Positions 37,610 to 48,318 of a DNA stretch of 64,000 nt are shown piece after piece. Position numbers and translations under genes: made by a program. The DNA comes from Rhynchopus sp. YZ270_cl-10. Taxonomy: Eukaryota; Euglenozoa; Diplonemea; Diplonemida; Diplonemidae. The notes under the pieces are model-generated. The model was not told the DNA's origin and did not search any database. It saw only the letters and a program-made list of their open reading frames with translations. Positions within the stretch are counted from its first letter, which is position 1. Each line of letters begins with the position of its first letter. The DNA lies in contig OZ037845.1 of the NCBI GenBank assembly GCA_964035575.1, forward strand, positions 620,001 through 684,000, given 5' to 3'.

Positions 37610-39085
37610 TCAGATGCACTGTCCACGGCCCTCGCTGTCCAGCATGCAGCGCTTCTGGTCACCGCAGTCCATGAGCACACACTGGTTGAACACACAGCAG
37701 CTGGCGCCGTCAGATCCCGCAACGCACACGTGGTCACGCGCAGTGCAGCCGGTGGAGGCTGTGCACGACGCCTTGTCTCCGCACATGGCCTGCTTCCTGC
37801 AGATCACGTCCTCGCAGCAGCCATCCTGCTTCTGGTCAGTCACCTCCACACAGGCGCTGGTGCTTCCCGTGAGCAGTGCCAGCAGCATGTCGATTCTGCA
37901 GATGAGTGCGTCTGTGCCCTCAACAGCGCCGTAGCCGGCAGGGCAGGAAAGCGGGGCGGGGCAGCAGGGCTCCTCGTCACGCACACAGCACTTCTGGCAC
38001 CTTGGGCCCTGGCAGGTAGGGTCAACGGTGCAGGTGTAGCCAGGCTTGCAGGCGTCAAAGCCTGTGCCACAGGTGGGGCCCTGTGCGGAGCAGAAGGAGG
38101 GGGTCGGCGGGGTCGGGGGGGTCTCCTTCACACAGGTTCCAGGTGCGTCGCACGTCGGCTCCGAGCACTGGCAGGTGAGTCCCGAAGCGCACCTGTTGTA
38201 GAAGCAGGGCAGAGTGAAGCCGCCACAGCCCGCACCCTCAGGCTGGTAGTCAACACATTCCTTTGTTGTGAGGCATGCGAACTGGTCGGGCGAGGAGGTG
38301 TCACGTGTGGTGCGGCAGAACTGCGTGCTCGGGCAGTCGGCGTTCGTGTCGCAGCCGTTCACAACAGTAGGGGCCGGAGGGGCAGTCTCCTTCACACAGG
38401 TTCCGGGTGCGTCGCACGTCGGCTCCGAGCACTGGCAGGTGAGCCCCGAAGCACACCTGTTGTAGAAGCAGGGCAGAGTGAAGCCGCCACAGCCCGCACC
38501 CTCAGGCTGGTAATCAACACACTCCTTTGTTGTGAGGCATGCGAACCGGTCGGGCGAGGAGGTGTCGCGTGTGGCGCGGCAGAACTGTGTTTTCGGGCAG
38601 TCAGCGTTCGTGTCGCAGCCGTTCACAACAGTAGGGGCCGGAGGGGCGGTCTCCTTCACACAGGTTCCGGGTGCGTCGCACGTCGGCTCCGAACACTGGC
38701 AGGTGAGCCCCGAAGCACACCTGTTGTAGAAGCAGGGCAGAGTGTAGCCGCCACAACCTGCACCCTCAGGCTGGTAGTCAACACACTCCTTTGTTGTGAG
38801 GCACGCAAAAAGGTCGGGCGAGGAGGTGTCGCGAGTGGCGCGGCAGAACTGTGTTTTCGGGCAGTCTGCGTTCGTGTCACACCCCTGCACAATCTGCCTG
38901 CACGTGATGGTGGTGCAGCACGCAGACGCTGTCGTGCACGTACCGCTCTGCAGTCCCTCTGGTGTGCACGGTGTCGCCGTCTCCACAAACCCAAGCGGGC
39001 AGGTGGGGTGCTGCAGGCAGCAGTTCACGTCTGCAGACGCGACAGACGCGAGCAGTGCTGACACGGTGATTGAGAGCATCTTCAT
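37610..39085 (-). CDS. Secreted Cys-rich protein with three 88-residue repeats
   Basis: 491 aa. Signal peptide [19 protein letters not shown] short Cys-rich N-domain is followed by three near-identical 88-aa repeats (264-nt period). Each begins GCDTNADCP, has [13 protein letters not shown] in the middle and ends [10 protein letters not shown]. Pro-rich linkers separate them. The Cys-rich tail ends GQCI. The C-x4-C spacing (CDTNADC) resembles dickkopf/colipase-like or EGF-like modules, but I cannot assign a family. High repeat identity indicates recent internal duplication or conversion. Predicted extracellular. The stop is followed at once by the hexamer microsatellite. Confidence 0.85.
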   Translation of the reverse strand: MKMLSITVSALLASVASADVNCCLQHPTCPLGFVETATPCTPEGLQSGTCTTASACCTTITCRQIVQGCDTNADCPKTQFCRATRDTSSPDLFACLTTKECVDYQPEGAGCGGYTLPCFYNRCASGLTCQCSEPTCDAPGTCVKETAPPAPTVVNGCDTNADCPKTQFCRATRDTSSPDRFACLTTKECVDYQPEGAGCGGFTLPCFYNRCASGLTCQCSEPTCDAPGTCVKETAPPAPTVVNGCDTNADCPSTQFCRTTRDTSSPDQFACLTTKECVDYQPEGAGCGGFTLPCFYNRCASGLTCQCSEPTCDAPGTCVKETPPTPPTPSFCSAQGPTCGTGFDACKPGYTCTVDPTCQGPRCQKCCVRDEEPCCPAPLSCPAGYGAVEGTDALICRIDMLLALLTGSTSACVEVTDQKQDGCCEDVICRKQAMCGDKASCTASTGCTARDHVCVAGSDGASCCVFNQCVLMDCGDQKRCMLDSEGRGQCI

Positions 39086-40466
39086 CTTCGAAGGGTGCTG
39101 TTTGTTTGTGTGTTGTGTGCAATGTTCCTGTCGGAATGTGGTGTGGTGTGCGAGGGGCTTGCTTTGGGGTGGTGAGGTGGTGACAAAGTAGCAAAAGGAT
39201 CGGCAACACAGGGGAGGGGGAGAAGAAGGGTATTATTTTTTGTTCTAGGGAGACAGAAGCTGCTTTTTGAAAACTATTTTGGCAAGTGAGTGTTGGGGAG
39301 GGCTATGTGTGCAAATCTCAAGATAATGCAATAAATCTTCGACGCGGTGTAGTGGTACTGCAACATCGTGCAAATTACCACATTTGTTTGAAGTCCTGGT
39401 TGTTTTTAGTGCAGACGGAACATCTCTCTGAGGATGAGCTTCCACAACAACCAAAGACCTTTCCCTTCAGTTTACCTACCCCTCTGTCGGGATGTCAAAA
39501 AAAGACATGTTTTTCACAAATGAAAAAGGACCCCGCACAAGCCCTAAAAGGTCTTCTCAAACCGGAAACAAAGAGAGAACTTAAAATATGAAGTGCTCCC
39601 CCGGATCCCACTTGAAGCAGAGACGTGAAACGTCTCGGAACAATAGAAATCCAGTTGCGAGATGAAAAGCTAAGCCTCTTCGTGATTGGCCACTCAAAAA
39701 AGGAAACAAAAACGCTTTGTTTTTTTGTAAGAGGGATGTACACATTCATCTCTCTCTCTCTGTGCACACACATAGTGAACACATATCGTAGTCTGGAATG
39801 CGATTGAAGAGATTCGTTGCATAGAAATCTTCATTGTAAAGACATCAAAAGTGAAGTTGATATGTTCAAAACGCCTCCGGGACGCAGAAGCACGGACACT
39901 CCGCAGGTTATCGAACCCCCGGAGTGTTGGTGGGAGTCGCTGACAGGGAAACTGTAAGCAGGCACACCAGCCTGACTAGGATGGGGTTAAAAAGTTTGGC
40001 CCGAAATACAACAGCCCGCTGGTGACAGTGTACCGCGGGTTTGTTGTATGCAATACATCTTCTAAAAAATGCTAATATAACTAGATTGCCATAAAAAGCA
40101 CATAAGTTTTCACATCAAACCCAAGATGCATGAACCCCTTGTGCAAGGGGGGGGTCATAATAAAGCACTACATTTGCACACATCAAAGAAAAATGAGAAA
40201 TAATCTAAAAATTGAGGCCAGGTTTTTTTTGCATTTTTTGCCCATGAGGAAAAACAAATATTTGACAAAAAAAAATACGACATGCAGAAAAGCCAGCACA
40301 TCATTGGATATCTTTGTATTAACACCCCCCCACCATGCCCAGACACCCCCCCTTTTTCACCGGCTACAGCCGCTTTCTTAATTCTATGCGTTGTTTTGTT
40401 AGGTTTTGCAACACCTTTTTCACCCCGATTTGAGACATTTTTTTAAAGGGAATTTGAACTCATTTT
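39086..40466. other. Intergenic, structured-RNA candidate inside, no protein gene seen
   Basis: Holds a hairpin at 39661-39693 and the four-hairpin stretch 39896-40049. No open frame has recognisable content. Confidence 0.5.
39896..40049. ncRNA. Candidate structured RNA: four consecutive hairpins
   Basis: Hairpin 1: ACACTCCG (39896-39903) with CGGAGTGT (39920-39927), inner GGTT/AACC. Hairpin 2: ACAG/CTGT (39943-39955). Hairpin 3: CAGGC/GCCTG (39959-39974). Hairpin 4: ATACAACA (40006-40013) with TGTTGTAT (40042-40049), inner CCCGC/GCGGG. This density of perfect stems is unlike the surrounding A/T-rich DNA. I do not recognise a known RNA class, and the strand is undetermined. Confidence 0.4.
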
Positions 40467-42081
40467 TTATCCTCCTTCGGATGGCCTAGGGCTGAACCAC
40501 TTTGCAACAAAGGAGATTGGCCCCCAACCCACACTCTCCCGCGGGGTCGCCATGGTTGGGGATAACTGCGACGCTTCGAGCCTTTCAAGGGTGTCGCTGA
40601 TAACCTCTTTGCGTCTTTGCAGTGCTTCGCTTAAGGTGTCAAGACGTTTGTCTTCCTGTTGAAGACGTTGGATTGTGGCACGTGAATCGCCTTGCTCCGT
40701 CTCTGACCTCAAACGCTCCAACCTTCGCGCCATCGAATCAGTGCTCACCTGCGGGAAGGACCCCCCAGCCATCATCACCACCTCTTCTGGTGTTAACGTA
40801 CGCTGTGGTTGCATATGTTGTTCCGGGGAATGGAACGGTGGGGGTACCGGTGTGGCTGGGGTCTTCGCCCGCCAGTCTCCCACCAGCTGTGGGCTGGATG
40901 AGAACAGACTCGCATCCCCCGGGGATTCGAACAGAGGTGCCGGGGAGGCGTTGTGCTGGTCAGGGATGCCAGCGGAGGCAGACGCGGCAGATGCGGCGAT
41001 AGGTGAGGTGATGGGGATATGTGTGCCTTCCTGCTGAGGGGAGGGTGAGTTTGTCTGTTGTGTCTGCTGTGCGGCGGATGGCGAGCAGGAGTGGGCGGAC
41101 ACAGGGCGTGCGGAGTGAACGGAAGGCGGCGCTTCTGCAGGGCTGTTGTCATGGTCGTCCTCCATCCGTTCATCGTCCCGAGGTGGTGTAGGCGGGCTGC
41201 TGTGATGTGCACTGTGCTCCGCGTGGTCCTGCACCTGAGGCTGTGTATCTGAAGGTGCATGGTCGTGTGTGTCAGAAGCAAGCGTGTCGCCCACATCTGT
41301 TGCATCAAACGCTTCGGCATCGTCGCCGTCATCCATGCGTACGTCGTCCTCGATGGGCGCTTCGTCCCACACCAAGACGTCGACACCACCACGTGGTGGT
41401 GTAGTGTCGTGGCTGCGTCTTTCCTGTTGGCATGAAAGGGATAGGGTGAGGTCACAACATATGAATACATACCTCCGCTGCCTGCAGCATCATCCCGGAT
41501 TTGCGTGCAGTGTTGCCGTCTGTGATGCCGTCGGGGTACGTTGCTGGCTCGGGGGTGGGGGTGGGGGTGCCCTTTGGTAGTGGACGCAACGGTGTGATGG
41601 AGCTGGACATGCGTGGCAGGGGTGGTGCAGGCGACGTTGCGACGGCAGACGCGACGGCAGAGGTGACGGATGTGGTGACACGCGGACTGCCCCTGGGGCT
41701 TGCACGCGCCTTGCGTTCCAAGGCAAGGAGTGAGGCCTGTATCTCACCCTGCCTGGTTGCGTGCTGGTTGGCAAGGAGCGCCTTCATCTGGTCCCGCTTC
41801 TTGTTGAGGAGCACCTTTCTGTCTGCAGGCGCTGATGTTCGTGGTGCACGAGGCCGCTCTCCAGGTGAAAGTGCTTGGGTGGGGACAAAGGTGACAGGCC
41901 GCACAGTGGACACATCGTCATCATCGACGTACATATCGTCATCGCGTGTCTGCAGCAGCTTCCTCCTCCGCTTGCGTCCGCCGGTGCTCGGAACTATGTC
42001 GGCGCGGCTCACTGATGGTGACTGCTCCTCGCTCTCGTCGTCGCTCTCTCCAAGGATGCGCTTCCTTGGGCGGGACGGCAT
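40467..42081 (-). CDS. Disordered, probably nuclear protein with C-terminal coiled coil
   Basis: Two exons, 41473-42081 and 40467-41423, joined across a 49-nt intron (GTATGT...CCAACAG); 521 aa. The N-terminus MPSRPRKRILGESDDESEE has a basic cluster plus acidic stretch, and GGRKRRRKLLQTR is a likely nuclear signal. The middle is Pro/Ser/Ala-rich, then acidic (DDVRMDDGDDAEAFD) and His/Ser-rich. Residues of about 420-485 form a coiled coil (RRLERLRSETEQGD then LQQEDKRLDTLSEALQRRKEV). No known domain. The promoter side carries one copy of the ~120-bp repeat C. Confidence 0.75.
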
Positions 42082-42161
42082 TTGTGTAATAGTCCTGAAG
42101 TGTGTGTGTGGAATGGGTTCGAGCAGGATTGAAAAAAGGTAGTGCGAGAGAGGCACTGTGT

Positions 42162-42277
42162 GAGGCAGAAGAGAGATCAGAGGTGTCCTAAGGTATTGTA
42201 AAGCCTATTCGGGCATCGCTCGTGGAGCTCCGACTGGGGCGGCATATCAGTGATTTTCATCACTTCCGAAGCTGCAG
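42162..42277 (-). promoter_or_regulatory. Repeat C, upstream of the disordered-protein gene
   Basis: About 115 bp, nearly identical to 49540-49661 and 53360-53484. It starts 81 bp upstream of the ATG at 42081. Read on the minus strand it contains GTGATGA and two CTGA boxes, the box order of C/D snoRNAs. Confidence 0.6.
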
Positions 42278-42920
42278 TTGTGTGTTGCATGCGGTGTGAT
42301 ATGATGTAGTTTGTGTGCACAGGTTGCATTGCGGTGACAAACTGCACAGCAGGGGCCTGAACGGGATGGGATGCTGTGAAGAATACAAGAAAGCGTCATG
42401 TCTTTATTTTATCGATTTTTTTGCACATTATTTTCTGGTTGGTTCGGGCGTGCCATTTTCATTGGTATGTTGCAGAGAAAGGCAAAGCTCACAGAAAAGC
42501 GAGCAACTGCACAGTCGCTGTTGACACACACGACAGACATGCCCGGTCACCTCCTTGTGCAGAAACCACAAACCATGTCGAGGTTAGCAGGGTGGGGAGA
42601 GGGGAAACGTGACAGCACTTCATATTGGGTGCCACATCACGTTACCTTCCTTTCCGTTCCCACTGCTGATCCTCGAAACAAACAAACAAACAAACAAAGA
42701 CGAATGGACCACACTTGGACTTGGGGCCACACACGTCTGATCAAAAGAGTTGAAAAAAAGTGAAAAACGCAGACAAAAGTGGAGTTAGGGCGGAGATAGA
42801 AACGAGAGAAAAAAGCCCAACACTGTCGGGATGTTTTGTTGAAAAGAGAGTAGCGGGATAATGCCCCAAAAGACAAGAAAAATGAAGTGAAATTCCAGTC
42901 TGAGCACCCTTGTTACCTTC

Positions 42921-43625
42921 TTACTTCTGGGCAGCAGCAGCAGCAGCAGCCTTCTTGGCCTCAATAGCAGCCTTGATTCCTGCTGCATTCTTCAACCACT
43001 CACCAGACTTCTGGAAGTTTGCACTGTAGCCCTCAACAGACTTCAACCGCTCAATGTAGGCAAGGATGGACGGGTATCCCTCCAGCAGGTTCTTCCCAAT
43101 TTTCCCCTGCACAAGGAGGAGCTGGTCCACCTCAGGTGCGAACAGGAAGTCCGCAATCGAGATGTCGTCCCCAGCCACGAAGTTCTGCTTCGAGAGGAGG
43201 GTGTCGTACAGCTGCAGGGTCGGGGTGACCTTCTCGATGCCTGCCTTGAGCAGGGCGGGGAACTCCTCGGCAGACGCAAAGAAGCAGTGGGTCACAACCT
43301 CGCCACTGATCTTGCGCACTCTGGCCAGGTTCCGTGCCACAAACTGCATCACCTTCGCCTGCTGCTTCTTGTCCTTCGGCACAATGGCGTGTCCCTCAGC
43401 AAGGTACTGCAGGATCGCAGCACTCTCCTCCAGGAAGAAGTCGCCCTCCTCGTACGACGGGATCTGGCCGGCAGGGAACTTCGCAACGTAGTCGGGGTGC
43501 TTCTGCTCCCCCTTCAGCATCTCAACCGTGCGCAGCTCAACATCAGACTTCGCGTAGGCAGCAAACCACGAAACAGAGCGGCAAGGCTGCGAGAAGTCGT
43601 GCGAGTTCAGGATTCCGGTCGGCAT
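42921..43625 (-). CDS. Glutathione S-transferase (theta-like) with Ala-rich tail
   Basis: 234 aa. The N-terminal thioredoxin-like fold has SQPCRSVSW, the usual theta-type Ser-Gln-Pro-Cys start, then GQIPSYEEGDFFLEESAAILQYLAE, which carries the glutathione-binding Glu-Ser. The C-terminal helical domain includes FVAGDDISIADFLFAPEVDQL. The tail KKAAAAAAAQK is unusual and resembles eEF1B-gamma-type linkers, but no eEF1G domain follows. It probably conjugates glutathione to electrophiles in the cytosol. Single exon. Confidence 0.88.
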   Translation of the reverse strand: MPTGILNSHDFSQPCRSVSWFAAYAKSDVELRTVEMLKGEQKHPDYVAKFPAGQIPSYEEGDFFLEESAAILQYLAEGHAIVPKDKKQQAKVMQFVARNLARVRKISGEVVTHCFFASAEEFPALLKAGIEKVTPTLQLYDTLLSKQNFVAGDDISIADFLFAPEVDQLLLVQGKIGKNLLEGYPSILAYIERLKSVEGYSANFQKSGEWLKNAAGIKAAIEAKKAAAAAAAQK

Positions 43626-44778
43626 CTTGGGTGGTTTTGGTGTTTTGTTGGTTGTTGTGTGAAGGTAATATCTGTGTGTGGTGGCGAATTAAAACTGCAC
43701 TGCGTGTCAGTGTTGGAATGGGATGGGGTACTGCGAAGAACATCAAGGAATGAGGGAGAGAGAAGAAAAACAAGGATGATGGGTTTTGTTCGTTTATCAG
43801 ATCGTGTTCTACGTACCTTGTGGGGCTCACAGCAATCCCGGTACTAGAAATGTCCAAAAATAAAATAAAATGGGAATCATGCAGACGCCTTTTGGATACA
43901 GGCACATGCAAAAAAAGAATAGAATGTTTGAAAAAGATGACAAAAGCCTCTCGTGCTCAGTCACTTTCAACAGACGTTGTCAGAAAAAGAAAGAAACAGG
44001 TAAAAGAAACCACAAAGATGAGTGTTGCTTGTGCATGCATCTCCATCTTCACATCGAACATGAATGGAACTCACGTTCACACACATTGTCGATAAAGGTA
44101 GAAAATAAGATATCCTCTGAACCAGGTACAGGATGGGCATCTAAGAAGATACGTATCCGCAACCTGCACCATGCGACTGGTCCACAGAACGTTAGAAAAC
44201 AGGGTAGAGAAGAAGGGGCAGAAGGTGTGCAGGGGCACACACCATCAGATCTTGGGAGGAAGCTAAAAGAATGACAACTTGAAACAGGATATGTGTCCAG
44301 AACATCAAGAAATCGGGGAAAATGGGAAATGGGGAGCAAACTAAAAAGGGGTGCTGGGATATTTACGAACAGGAGCAGAGAGAAGCGTGCCGCCATCCAG
44401 TGTGTCTCGTGGACATATAATGTCGGCGTACTTCTCAAGCAGCTCTTCGCAAAAACGTGACTCCTCCGCACAAGCTCAGGGCTCGTGTTGCTGTAGTACT
44501 ATTTGCAGCGATGGTCTACATGAAGACAAATTGAGACAGCGGGCATCTCAGAAGGCATACAAGACCACAGCCAATTGCAATAAGTACATCAATACGCACT
44601 CTGCTCAGTGCGTTGCGACACATCAATGTGCAATACCGAAAAACACAAGAAAAGAGAGATGTGCACGAAGGAAGCCACTCAACTGGTTAACATTGCAAAC
44701 CAGTTGACCCATAAATAATGATAGTATTCTTTCAAAAAAGCAATAGAAACAGGTGAGGGAACGCAAAAGCTTTTCTCA
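43626..44778. other. Intergenic, no gene seen
   Basis: A hairpin of the 3'-flank family at 43935-43969 (GATGAC...CTCTCGT...TCAGTCAC). Otherwise A-rich with no recognised feature. Confidence 0.5.
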
Positions 44779-45690
44779 AAGCCCAGGTCCAGGTCCTGGG
44801 TATGACCTAAAACTGCATCCAGTCGTGGAGGTGTGTTCCTAGTAGGTAGGGGGGGGCTCTATGATGGGATTCCTTTGACCGCGCGAAGGCCTTGTGCCGG
44901 GGACGTATGGGGGGATGAACTAGAGCCCTGCGACCGCCCGTGGGACAATACCTTTGGGGGGGATACATGAGCGACCCCGAGGTGGGCTCTAAGAGCACTC
45001 CTTACCCATAACGCACAGCTCCGTCGATGAGTAGGTATGGTAAGGGATTAACGTACCCAAAGTCGGCGCTCTCAAGACCCTATGGCGGACCCCGTTCGGC
45101 TTTGGCCTGGGGACGGGCACGGTGAAGGTGTGCCTATTACGGTAGGGGTGCCTGAATCGGAGAGCCGCCACCTAAGAACATGATGAAAATAATATATTCA
45201 AGCTTGTCTTCTGGCCACTGCACACTTTTGTGTACGCGAATTGACGTCATGATTGACACCACCCACATAAAAACACTTTGTTATTTACATCCGATTCCAC
45301 GGAAACGTCCTGGGCTGGACGTTAAATTGCATCCGGGGGCCCTTTTGTGGCACTCCTCCTGAAACTCTATGAAGGTCTGACCTGAGGGTAAAAGGTGCTG
45401 GGTATGCTACCCTGGGTGCTGAAGGCAGGCACACAACATGTGTGGAGGGACCTGCAGAGCCCTAGCCAGTGAAGCCAAGGAGGCCCCCCTAGGAAACTAG
45501 GGAACGGATTGGAAGAGACCTCGCCGGTAGCCGGGAACCCTCCCTGGGCTAGTACAATGATGAAACTTCAATCTAAAGTCCACACCCATGTGGCGGCCGC
45601 TTTGGCATGCGTCTGTAAGGACAGCCTTGACTGATACTTTCTGTATTAGCACACGATTGCCTCCCTGAAGGCTACGTAGCTACCTGAGTA

Positions 45691-45724
<34 letters not shown>
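44779..45724 (+). mobile_element. Probable non-coding retroelement remnant with 32-nt poly(A) tail
   Basis: GC-rich, highly structured, non-coding sequence (for example GGGGGCTCT near 44850 pairs with AGAGCCC near 44925), unlike the A-rich flanks. It ends in 32 A's (45693-45724). The stretch 45455-45570 has the look of the GC-rich untranslated region of a retroposon. No clear target-site duplication and no RT fragment found, so a SINE, a LINE 3' end or a retroposed structured RNA are all possible. The left boundary is approximate. Confidence 0.4.
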
Positions 45725-45725
<1 letters not shown>

Positions 45726-45894
45726 CCCTGTGTGCAGAATGCATCACAGGGTTTGAAATAGAAAAGAGTTGGCAAAAAGAAAAAAAACCCTCGATCCCGT
45801 GTACCCTGCAAATAGGCAAGGTGTGACAAAAAGTAAAACAGACGCTGTGCACATGGCTACAGCGCCAAAGTAGTGAAACTAATAAAAGTTATAC

Positions 45895-45925
45895 GATGCC
45901 GAGGCTCGTGTTCTTAGTCAGATCG
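45895..45925. other. Small hairpin 3' of the pacifastin-like gene
   Basis: GATGCCGAGGCTCGTGTTCTTAGTCAGATC, a divergent member of the 3'-flank hairpin family, about 105 bp past the stop at 46027. Confidence 0.35.
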
Positions 45926-46026
45926 ACAAAACAAACAAGATAACTTCAGTACGTAAATGTGACGACAACATTCACATCCACCCATTCACCGAATGCACCA
46001 GCATCATCCTTTCACGACGAAAACGC

Positions 46027-48318
46027 CTAGAGGCATGGCAGTGAGTCGAGACACGCAATCTTGGTGCATCCGAGAGCTCCGTCGTTGCAGGAGCAAGTGT
46101 TGCAGTCGTTCGTGCCTTCGTCCTTTCCAGTCCATCCGTCGGCAACAACAGTTCCGCACTGAAGCTCACAAGACTTCTTTGTTGGGCAAGGCAGGTCAGG
46201 GCACGCAATCAGAGTGCAGCGAAGGAGACCACTCTCCATGCAGCCACATGTGTTGCAGGCGTTGTCACCCTCGTCGTGTCCACTCCATCCGACAGGGACA
46301 ACAGTGCCACATCCAAGAGTGCAGGTGGTGGGCTCAGGCTTCGGGCATTCCTTGCTGTTGGGGCAGCCCATCTTTGTGCACGCAAGACCGCCATCTCTGC
46401 AGGAGCAGGTGTTGCAGTCGTTCGTTCCCTCACCCTTTCCAGACCATCCATCAGCAACAACAGTTCCGCACTGAAGCTCACAAGACTTCTTTGTTGGGCA
46501 AGGCAGGTCAGGGCACGCAATCAGAGTGCAGATGAGGTGTCCGCTCTCAGTGCAGCTGCACGTGTTGCAGGCGTTGTCACCTTCGTCGTTTCCACCCCAT
46601 CCGACAGGGACAACAGTGCCACATCCAAGAGTGCAGGTGGTGGGCTCAGGCTTCGGGCATTCCTTGCTGTTGGGGCAGCCCATCTTTGTGCACGCAAGAC
46701 CGCCATCTCTGCAGGAGCAAGTGTTGCAGTCGTTCGTTCCCTCACCCTTTCCCGTCCATCCGTCAGCAACAACAGTTCCGCACTGAAGCTCACAAGACTT
46801 CTTTGTTGGGCAAGGCAGGTCAGGGCACGCAATCAGAGTGCAGATGAGGTGTCCGCTCTCAGTGCAGCTGCACGTGTTGCAGGCGTTGTCACCTTCGTCG
46901 TTTCCACTCCATCCGACAGGGACAACAGTGCCACATCCAAGAGTGCAGGTTGTGGGTTCAGGCTTCGGGCACTCCTTGCTGTTGGGGCAGCCCATCTTTG
47001 TGCATGCAAGACCGCCATCTCTGCAGGAGCAAGTGTTGCAGTCGTTCGTTCCCTCACCCTTTCCAGTCCATCCATCAGCAACAACAGTTCCGCACTGAAG
47101 CTCACAAGACTTCTTTGTTGGGCAAGGCAGGTCAGGGCACGCAATCAGAGTGCAGCGAAGGAGACCACTCTCCATGCAGCCACATGTGTTGCAGGCGTTG
47201 TCACCCTCGTCGTTTCCACTCCATCCGACAGGGACAACAGTGCCACATCCAAGAGTGCAGGTGGTGGGTTCAGGCTTCGGGCACTCCTTGCTGTTGGGGC
47301 AGCCCATCTTTGTGCATGCAAGACCGCCATCTCTGCAGGAGCAGGTGTTGCAGTCGTTCGTGCCCTCACCCTTTCCAGTCCATCCGTCGGCAACAACAGT
47401 TCCGCACTGAAGCTCACAGGACTTCTTTGTTGGGCAAGGCAGGTCAGGGCACGCAATCAGAGTGCAGCGAAGGAGACCACTCTCCATGCAGCCACATGTG
47501 TTGCAGGCGTTGTCACCCTCGTCGTTTCCACTCCATCCGACAGGGACAACAGTGCCACATCCAAGAGTGCAGGTGGTGGGCTCAGGCTTCGGGCACTCCT
47601 TCCTCTCGAAACATTCCATCTTTGTGCATGCAAGACCACCATCATGGCAGGAGCAAGTCCTGCAGTGGTTCGGGCCCACGTCCTTTCCAGACCATCCGTC
47701 AGCAACAACAGTTCCGCACTGAAGCTCACAAGACTTCTTTGTTGGGCAAGGCAGGTCAGGGCACGCAATCAGAGTGCAGATGAGGTGTCCACTCTCAGTA
47801 CAGCTGCACGTGTTGCAGGCGTTGTCACCCTCGTCGTTTCCACTCCATCCGACAGGGACAACAGTGCCACATCCAAGAGTGCAGGTGGTGGGCTCAGGCT
47901 TCGGGCACTCCTTGCTGTTGGGGCAGCCCATCTTTGTGCACGCAAGACCTCCGTTGATGCAGTTGCACATGTTGCAGTCGTTGGTTCCCTCGTCGTTGCC
48001 CATCCATCCGTTTGCAACAACAGTTCCGCACTGCAGAGTGCATGTCTCCTGCTTGGGTTGGACACACAGCGGTGTGTGGTACGTACCATCGCCCTCACAC
48101 AAAAGGTGGTCTTGACAGTGCTGGGCACGGCATGGACGTGCACCGCCACAGGTCTCACCCTCTGCACGCTTCGGCACACAGACAGAGTAGAACGAGAGGC
48201 AGTGGCCGTACCATTCAAGCGGACGGCACCACTCGCTTGGTGCGCAGTCGTCGTTGGCCCAGCACTGCTGAGCTGAGACAGCCGCAACAGCTGTGAGGAG
48301 CAGTGTCGTGCGTAGCAT
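46027..48318 (-). CDS. Secreted protein with about 13 tandem pacifastin-like Cys-rich domains
   Basis: 763 aa from ATG 48318, chosen because it gives a signal peptide (MLRTTLLLTAVAAVSA). An N-terminal Cys-rich module (QCWANDDCAPSEWC to PLCVQPKQ) precedes six near-identical 104-aa units (312-nt period from 46209 to about 48050) plus a final half unit. Each unit has two related domains of the form CGTVV..GW...(D/N).CNTCSC..G...CT...C. That spacing matches pacifastin light-chain protease-inhibitor domains (C-N-x-C-x-C, then G and C-T-x3-C). The Pfam-level assignment is by pattern. The likely role is extracellular or vacuolar protease inhibition, or a structural coat. Units are almost identical, so copy number probably varies between strains. 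Confidence 0.82.
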   Translation of the reverse strand: MLRTTLLLTAVAAVSAQQCWANDDCAPSEWCRPLEWYGHCLSFYSVCVPKRAEGETCGGARPCRAQHCQDHLLCEGDGTYHTPLCVQPKQETCTLQCGTVVANGWMGNDEGTNDCNMCNCINGGLACTKMGCPNSKECPKPEPTTCTLGCGTVVPVGWSGNDEGDNACNTCSCTESGHLICTLIACPDLPCPTKKSCELQCGTVVADGWSGKDVGPNHCRTCSCHDGGLACTKMECFERKECPKPEPTTCTLGCGTVVPVGWSGNDEGDNACNTCGCMESGLLRCTLIACPDLPCPTKKSCELQCGTVVADGWTGKGEGTNDCNTCSCRDGGLACTKMGCPNSKECPKPEPTTCTLGCGTVVPVGWSGNDEGDNACNTCGCMESGLLRCTLIACPDLPCPTKKSCELQCGTVVADGWTGKGEGTNDCNTCSCRDGGLACTKMGCPNSKECPKPEPTTCTLGCGTVVPVGWSGNDEGDNACNTCSCTESGHLICTLIACPDLPCPTKKSCELQCGTVVADGWTGKGEGTNDCNTCSCRDGGLACTKMGCPNSKECPKPEPTTCTLGCGTVVPVGWGGNDEGDNACNTCSCTESGHLICTLIACPDLPCPTKKSCELQCGTVVADGWSGKGEGTNDCNTCSCRDGGLACTKMGCPNSKECPKPEPTTCTLGCGTVVPVGWSGHDEGDNACNTCGCMESGLLRCTLIACPDLPCPTKKSCELQCGTVVADGWTGKDEGTNDCNTCSCNDGALGCTKIACLDSLPCL

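Noticed and set aside
37730-39061. 443-codon plus-strand frame over the Cys-rich gene
   Set aside because: Antisense shadow of the 264-nt repeats, with composition typical of reverse-complemented Cys codons.
39896-39927. T-arm-like GGTTCGATAACC on the minus strand
   Set aside because: It is the apical part of a longer 8-bp hairpin. The remaining tRNA arms are absent.
46276-48276. Long plus-strand frame (666 codons) across the pacifastin-like gene
   Set aside because: Shadow of the Cys-rich repeats on the minus strand. No signal peptide or domain, and the repeat period forces it open.
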